DNA from: Lentzea jiangxiensis
GTDB taxonomy: Bacteria > Actinomycetota > Actinomycetes > Mycobacteriales > Pseudonocardiaceae
Direction of reading: 5' to 3'
DNA: 64,000 bases
Assembly (NCBI RefSeq): GCF_900104175.1
Contig: NZ_FNIX01000001.1
Coordinates: 819,975 to 883,974 of the forward strand
The notes under the pieces are model-generated. The model worked only from the letters and a program-made list of their open reading frames with translations. It was not told the origin of the DNA and searched no databases. This document shows, in pieces, positions 60,296 to 64,000 of the stretch (positions are counted from its first letter, which is position 1; each line of letters opens with the position of its first letter). The position numbers were made by a program, and so were the translations under genes.

Positions 60296-61915
60296 GTGAA
60301 CAAGCTTGGCGATCGGTACGTCCTGCTGGACCAGCTCGGCGCCGGTGCGATGGGCGTCGTCTGGCGGGCGCGCGACGAGTTCCTGCACCGTGACGTGGCG
60401 GTCAAGCAGCTGCTTCTCAACGACGTTGAGTCGAACGAGTTCCACGAGGCGGTGCAGCGCGCCATGCGGGAGGGCCGGATCGCGGCGCGCCTGCAGCACC
60501 CGAACGCCATCGCCGTCTACGACGTCGTGGTCGAGGACGGCAAACCCTGCCTCGTCATGGAGTACTTGCCGTCCCGCAACCTGTCGGCGCTCCTGTCGGA
60601 GCGCGGCACCATGCCGCCGCAGGAGGCCGCGCGCATCGGGTCGCTGGCCGCCTCGGCGCTCGCCGCCGCCCACGGCGCGGGCATCGTGCACCGCGACATC
60701 AAGCCCGGCAACGTCCTCATTGGACGCGACGGCACGGTGAAGATCACCGACTTCGGCATCTCGCGCGCCCTGGGCGACGTGGCCGTCACCAAGACCGGCA
60801 TGCTCGCGGGCACCCCCGCGTACCTGGCGCCGGAGCTCGCCCGCGGTGCCGAGCCCGCGCCGGCCTCGGACGTCTTCTCGCTGGGCGCGACGATCTACGC
60901 GATGACCGAGGGCGAGCCGCCGTTCGGCAAGAGCACCAACGACCTCGGCCTGCTCTACAAGGTGGCCCGCGGCGAGACCCGGCCGCCGCTGCGCTCGGGA
61001 CCGCTCACCGGCCTGCTCACCCGCCTGCTCGCGAACGAGCCGTCGCAGCGCCCGACCGCGGGCCAGGCGGCGGAGGAGCTCAAGGCGATCGCGTCCGGCG
61101 CGCCGGTCCCGGTGACCCGCGTGATCCCGCCGCGCCCGATGACGCCGCCGTCCGGCACCGCCGTCATGGGGGCCGCGGGCCACGGCACGCAGACCCCACG
61201 GCCGATGCCGTCCCAACAGTCGATGCCGTCCCAACAGCCGATGCCGTCCCAGCCGCCGCGCACCAGGCCCCCGGCACCGCTCCCGGCGACCTACGACGAG
61301 CCGTACGGCCGCGAGCCCGAACCGGAGCCGAGGAAGAACAACCGCGGTCTGGCGATCGCCGCCGCCGTCCTCGGCGTGCTCCTGGTCGCCGGCGTCGCCT
61401 ACGCGATCATGTCGGGCGACAAGGACGACAAGACCGCGAGCGGCCCCACCACGTCGCAGCAGACCACGTCGCAGACCCCGGAGCCCACCTCGCAGAAACC
61501 GGCCGAGCAGAAGCCGGCGACGACGACCCAGAAGCAGCCGCCGTCGCAGACCTACCAGAGCCAGCCGCCGTCCTCGAAGCCGCCGGCCAGCAAGTTCAGC
61601 CCGGCCCAGATCGCGCAGTTCGCGAAGGCGCACTACGGCAAGCTCCCCGGCAACGTGGAGGGCGCGCGGGCCGACTGGGACCCGGACCAGGCGCCGAGCG
61701 CGTCCTCCGAGAAGGACTTCTGGGGCAAGTACTCGAAGGTCGTCGTCAAAGCCGGTCCGGTCGCCTCGCCGCCGGACGAGGACGGCGTGTTCCAGGTGAC
61801 GACGGCGCTGGAGCTGACCGAGGCGGAGACGAACAAGGCCAAGGTCGTGGAGCACGTGCTGGAGATCTCGGGCAAGGGTGAGAAGCCGCGGATCGTCGGC
61901 GAGCAGAAGGGCTGA
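60296..61915 (+). CDS. transmembrane Ser/Thr protein kinase (PknB-like)
   Basis: The protein has 539 residues. The kinase domain (about 5-265) has the glycine loop GAGAMGVVW, VAVKQLL, the catalytic HRDIKPGNVLI, DFGISRAL and AYLAPELARG. A Pro/Gln-rich linker with three PMPSQQ-type repeats follows, then one membrane helix (about 352-373), then a Thr/Gln/Pro-rich external stretch and a small C-terminal domain (PAQIAQFAKAHYGKLPG...). PASTA repeats are absent. GTG 60296 is used because a TACCGT box lies 6 nt upstream. Location between glgE and the glucan phosphorylase gene is suggestive, but no substrate is proven. Confidence 0.92.
   Translation: MNKLGDRYVLLDQLGAGAMGVVWRARDEFLHRDVAVKQLLLNDVESNEFHEAVQRAMREGRIAARLQHPNAIAVYDVVVEDGKPCLVMEYLPSRNLSALLSERGTMPPQEAARIGSLAASALAAAHGAGIVHRDIKPGNVLIGRDGTVKITDFGISRALGDVAVTKTGMLAGTPAYLAPELARGAEPAPASDVFSLGATIYAMTEGEPPFGKSTNDLGLLYKVARGETRPPLRSGPLTGLLTRLLANEPSQRPTAGQAAEELKAIASGAPVPVTRVIPPRPMTPPSGTAVMGAAGHGTQTPRPMPSQQSMPSQQPMPSQPPRTRPPAPLPATYDEPYGREPEPEPRKNNRGLAIAAAVLGVLLVAGVAYAIMSGDKDDKTASGPTTSQQTTSQTPEPTSQKPAEQKPATTTQKQPPSQTYQSQPPSSKPPASKFSPAQIAQFAKAHYGKLPGNVEGARADWDPDQAPSASSEKDFWGKYSKVVVKAGPVASPPDEDGVFQVTTALELTEAETNKAKVVEHVLEISGKGEKPRIVGEQKG
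61205..61258 (+). repeat. 18-bp tandem repeat in the kinase linker
   Basis: Three copies of ATGCCGTCCCAACAGTCG (the third diverged) encode the MPSQQ(S/P) repeats of the linker between kinase and membrane helix. Confidence 0.75.
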
Positions 61916-62064
61916 CGGCCGCGGGCGCCGGACGTCCGCCGCCCGGGCGGGAGCGGCCGGAGAACGGGCGATCAGTGCGAAGTGGACACCGCCCGCCCGT
62001 CGGCCGAACGGGGGAACGCGCTCCGCGTCCGGCCTGCTCAGGGCCGGTCCGCGTCTTGACCGGT

Positions 62065-62082
62065 CCTGCAAGTCGTTGCAGG
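62065..62082. other. hairpin CCTGCAA-GTCG-TTGCAGG before the phosphorylase gene
   Basis: A perfect 7-bp stem with a 4-nt loop lies between the kinase and phosphorylase genes, 54-71 nt before the phosphorylase start. It follows a TTGACC that could be a -35 element, so an operator or a kinase terminator are both possible. The rest of the 220-bp gap holds no gene. Confidence 0.4.
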
Positions 62083-62135
62083 TCTGATCGGGAACGTTGT
62101 CAGCCCCCGGAGGGTGGCAGGTAAGTTGCCTCGTC

Positions 62136-64000
62136 ATGCGAGCACTTCGCCGGTTCACCGTCCGAGCCAGCCTGCCGGAGCCCCTGTCTGCTTTGAGCAC
62201 GCTCGCCACCAACCTGCGCTGGACGTGGCACCCGGCCACGCAGGACCTCTTCTCCTCGATCGACCCCCGCGTCTGGTCCGAGGTCGGTGGCGACCCGTTG
62301 CGCCTGCTCTCCGTCGTCGACGCCGGGCGTCTGGAGTCACTTGCGAGAGACGAGCAGTTCCTGCTCAAGCTGCACGCGCTCGCGAGTGACCTGGAGCGCT
62401 ACGTCGACGGTCCGCGCTGGTACCAGCGGCGGCAGGACGAGATCGCCCAGCGCCGCGAGCACGGGGCCCCCGACACGCCGCTGCCCACGAGCGTCGCCTA
62501 CTTCTCGATGGAGTTCGGCGTGCACGAGGCGCTCCCGAACTACTCGGGCGGCCTCGGCATCCTCGCCGGCGACCACCTCAAGGCAGCCTCCGACCTCGGC
62601 GTCCCGCTGATCGCGGTCGGTCTCCTCTACCGCTCCGGGTACTTCCGCCAGTCGCTGTCGCTCGACGGGTGGCAGATCGAGCACTACCCGGTGCTCGACC
62701 CGCGCGGCCTGCCGCTCGAGCTGCTGACCGAGCCGTCCGGGCTGCCGCTGCTGGTGCACGTCGCCATGCCGGGCGACCGGATGCTGCGCGCGAAGATCTG
62801 GAAGGCCCAGGTCGGGCGGATCCCGCTGCTGCTGCTCGACTCGGACGTGGAGCAGAACGACGACGACCTGCGCGGCGTCACGGACAGGCTCTACGGCGGC
62901 GACCAGAACCACCGGATCCGCCAGGAGATCCTCGCGGGCATCGGCGGTGTGCGGGCGGTCCGCACGTTCTGCGAGCTCACCGGCCACCCGCAGCCCGAGG
63001 TGTTCCACACCAACGAGGGGCACGCGGGCTTCCTCGGCCTGGAGCGGATCCGCGAGTACATCACCAACGACGGCCTCGACTTCGACCAGGCGCTCACGGC
63101 CTCGCGCGCCGGTGCGGTCTTCACGACGCACACGCCGGTGCCCGCCGGCATCGACCGCTTCCCGGTCGACCTGGTCCAGCACTACTTCGGCGCGGAGGCC
63201 CTGGTCCCCGGCGTGAACACGCAGCGGATCCTCGCGCTCGGCGCCGAGGACAACCCCGGCATGTTCAACATGGCCCACATGGGTCTGCGGCTCGCCCAGC
63301 GCGCCAACGGCGTGTCCAAGCTGCACGGCGAGGTCAGCCGGGACATGTTCCGCGGTCTGTGGCCGGGCTTCGACGCCACCGAGGTGCCGATCGGCTCGGT
63401 CACCAACGGCGTGCACGGGCCGACGTGGGCCGCGACCGAGATGAGCAAGCTGCTCGGGGCGTCCGAGGCCGACAGCCACACGGGCAACGGCCTCGGCATC
63501 GGCGCGTTCGAGCCGGTCACCGACGCCGGGCTGTGGGAGCTGCGGTCGACGCTGCGCGGCCGCCTGGTCGACGAGGTGCGCCGCCGGGTGCGCGAGTCGT
63601 GGCTGCAGCGCGGCGCGTCGGCGCTCGAGCTGGGCTGGACCGACTCGGTCTTCGACCCGGACGTGCTGACCGTGGGCTTCGCACGGCGCGTGCCGACGTA
63701 CAAGCGCCTCACGCTCATGCTGCGTGATCCGGAGCGTCTGCGCTCGCTGCTGCTGCACCCCGAACGGCCCGTGCAGCTCGTGGTCGCGGGCAAGTCGCAC
63801 CCGGCCGACGACGGCGGCAAGGCGCTGATCCAGCAGATCGTGCGCTACGCCGACGACGCGGGCGTGCGGCACCGGATCGTGTTCCTGCCCGACTACGACA
63901 TGTCCATGGCCCGGTACCTGTACTGGGGTTGCGACGTGTGGCTGAACAACCCGATGCGCCCCCTCGAAGCGTGTGGCACGTCCGGCATGAAGGCGGCCCT
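62136..64000 (+). CDS. glgP: alpha-glucan (glycogen) phosphorylase, 5' part
   Basis: The first 621 codons are present; the 3' end lies outside the window, with about 230 more residues expected. RRFTVRASLPEPLSALSTLATNLRWTWHPATQDLFSSIDP opens the GT35 short form typical of actinobacteria and archaea. SVAYFSMEFGVHEALPNYSGGLGILAGDHLKAASDLG, FHTNEGHAGFLGLERI and the phosphate/PLP-side EACGTSGMKAA (last visible codons) are diagnostic. It releases glucose 1-phosphate from alpha-glucan, the degradation side of the pathway built by the operon on the opposite strand. Start ATG 62136. Confidence 0.93.
   Translation, partial: MRALRRFTVRASLPEPLSALSTLATNLRWTWHPATQDLFSSIDPRVWSEVGGDPLRLLSVVDAGRLESLARDEQFLLKLHALASDLERYVDGPRWYQRRQDEIAQRREHGAPDTPLPTSVAYFSMEFGVHEALPNYSGGLGILAGDHLKAASDLGVPLIAVGLLYRSGYFRQSLSLDGWQIEHYPVLDPRGLPLELLTEPSGLPLLVHVAMPGDRMLRAKIWKAQVGRIPLLLLDSDVEQNDDDLRGVTDRLYGGDQNHRIRQEILAGIGGVRAVRTFCELTGHPQPEVFHTNEGHAGFLGLERIREYITNDGLDFDQALTASRAGAVFTTHTPVPAGIDRFPVDLVQHYFGAEALVPGVNTQRILALGAEDNPGMFNMAHMGLRLAQRANGVSKLHGEVSRDMFRGLWPGFDATEVPIGSVTNGVHGPTWAATEMSKLLGASEADSHTGNGLGIGAFEPVTDAGLWELRSTLRGRLVDEVRRRVRESWLQRGASALELGWTDSVFDPDVLTVGFARRVPTYKRLTLMLRDPERLRSLLLHPERPVQLVVAGKSHPADDGGKALIQQIVRYADDAGVRHRIVFLPDYDMSMARYLYWGCDVWLNNPMRPLEACGTSGMKAA

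Overview
The window is 64 kb of high-GC DNA (roughly 70% G+C, third codon positions almost all G or C) from an actinomycete chromosome. The family content points to a Pseudonocardiaceae-like organism (Lentzea, Saccharothrix or Actinosynnema type). The clues are DUF3558 lipoproteins, a long DivIVA-like coiled-coil protein, crotonyl-CoA carboxylase/reductase with MeaB, an ESX/WXG100-type operon with a YbaB-like protein, a DosS/DosR-type two-component pair, and a complete glgE-treS-pep2-glgB operon. The genus is an inference from gene families. I saw no rRNA, tRNA, CRISPR array, insertion sequence or phage gene.

Layout. 0-9.4 kb: end of a membrane protein, a DUF3558 lipoprotein, an aldehyde dehydrogenase, an orphan Fe-siderophore binding lipoprotein, the PTS-type dihydroxyacetone kinase operon dhaKLM, a double-length 3-hydroxyacyl-CoA dehydrogenase and a second lipoprotein. 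9.4-12.7 kb: small zinc-ribbon proteins, an alpha/beta hydrolase coupled to a GNAT acetyltransferase, and the DivIVA-like protein. 12.7-17.5 kb: ccr, methylmalonyl-CoA epimerase, acetyl-CoA acetyltransferase, meaB and a membrane protein, that is, an acetoacetyl-CoA to ethylmalonyl/methylmalonyl-CoA block. Four genes of this acyl-CoA set (the aldehyde dehydrogenase, the 3-hydroxyacyl-CoA dehydrogenase, ccr and the thiolase) carry the same palindrome, TTACY-N4-RGTAV, in front of them. 17.6-25.4 kb: a GAF sensor kinase and LuxR-type regulator next to a membrane glycosyltransferase, UDP-GlcNAc 2-epimerase and secreted DUF2334 deacetylase, which looks like an amino-sugar exopolymer locus.

25.4-33.5 kb: two tandem secreted TAP-type peptidases, then lacI-manA with a previously unlabelled 22-codon reading frame coupled to the manA stop, then a GH92 alpha-mannosidase. 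Together these look like mannoside use. 33.5-44.1 kb: a LuxR-type ATPase regulator, an ABC-2 exporter, two tandem APH-type phosphotransferases, a MarR regulator, a thiamine-binding-type protein, an SCO6745-type protein and a thioredoxin-fold YbbN-like protein. 44.1-52.7 kb: a lipoprotein and a secreted metzincin-like protease, an ESX-like three-gene operon, an ArsR-GNAT fusion, and a cytochrome P450 flanked by two paralogous secreted neutral zinc metallopeptidases. 52.7-64 kb: glgE-treS-pep2-glgB on the minus strand, a transmembrane Ser/Thr kinase divergent from it, and the start of an alpha-glucan phosphorylase, cut off by the window end.

Genes are packed tightly. Many neighbours share 1-4 bp stop/start overlaps (dhaL/dhaM, meaB/membrane protein, lacI/manA/small peptide, ABC pair, APH pair, ESX operon). 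Several convergent pairs overlap tail to tail. At least six genes look leaderless, with a TANNNT box 6-7 nt before the start codon. The best candidate for something undescribed is the small Ser/Cys-containing peptide frame at 28688-28756. The shared acyl-CoA palindrome is next.
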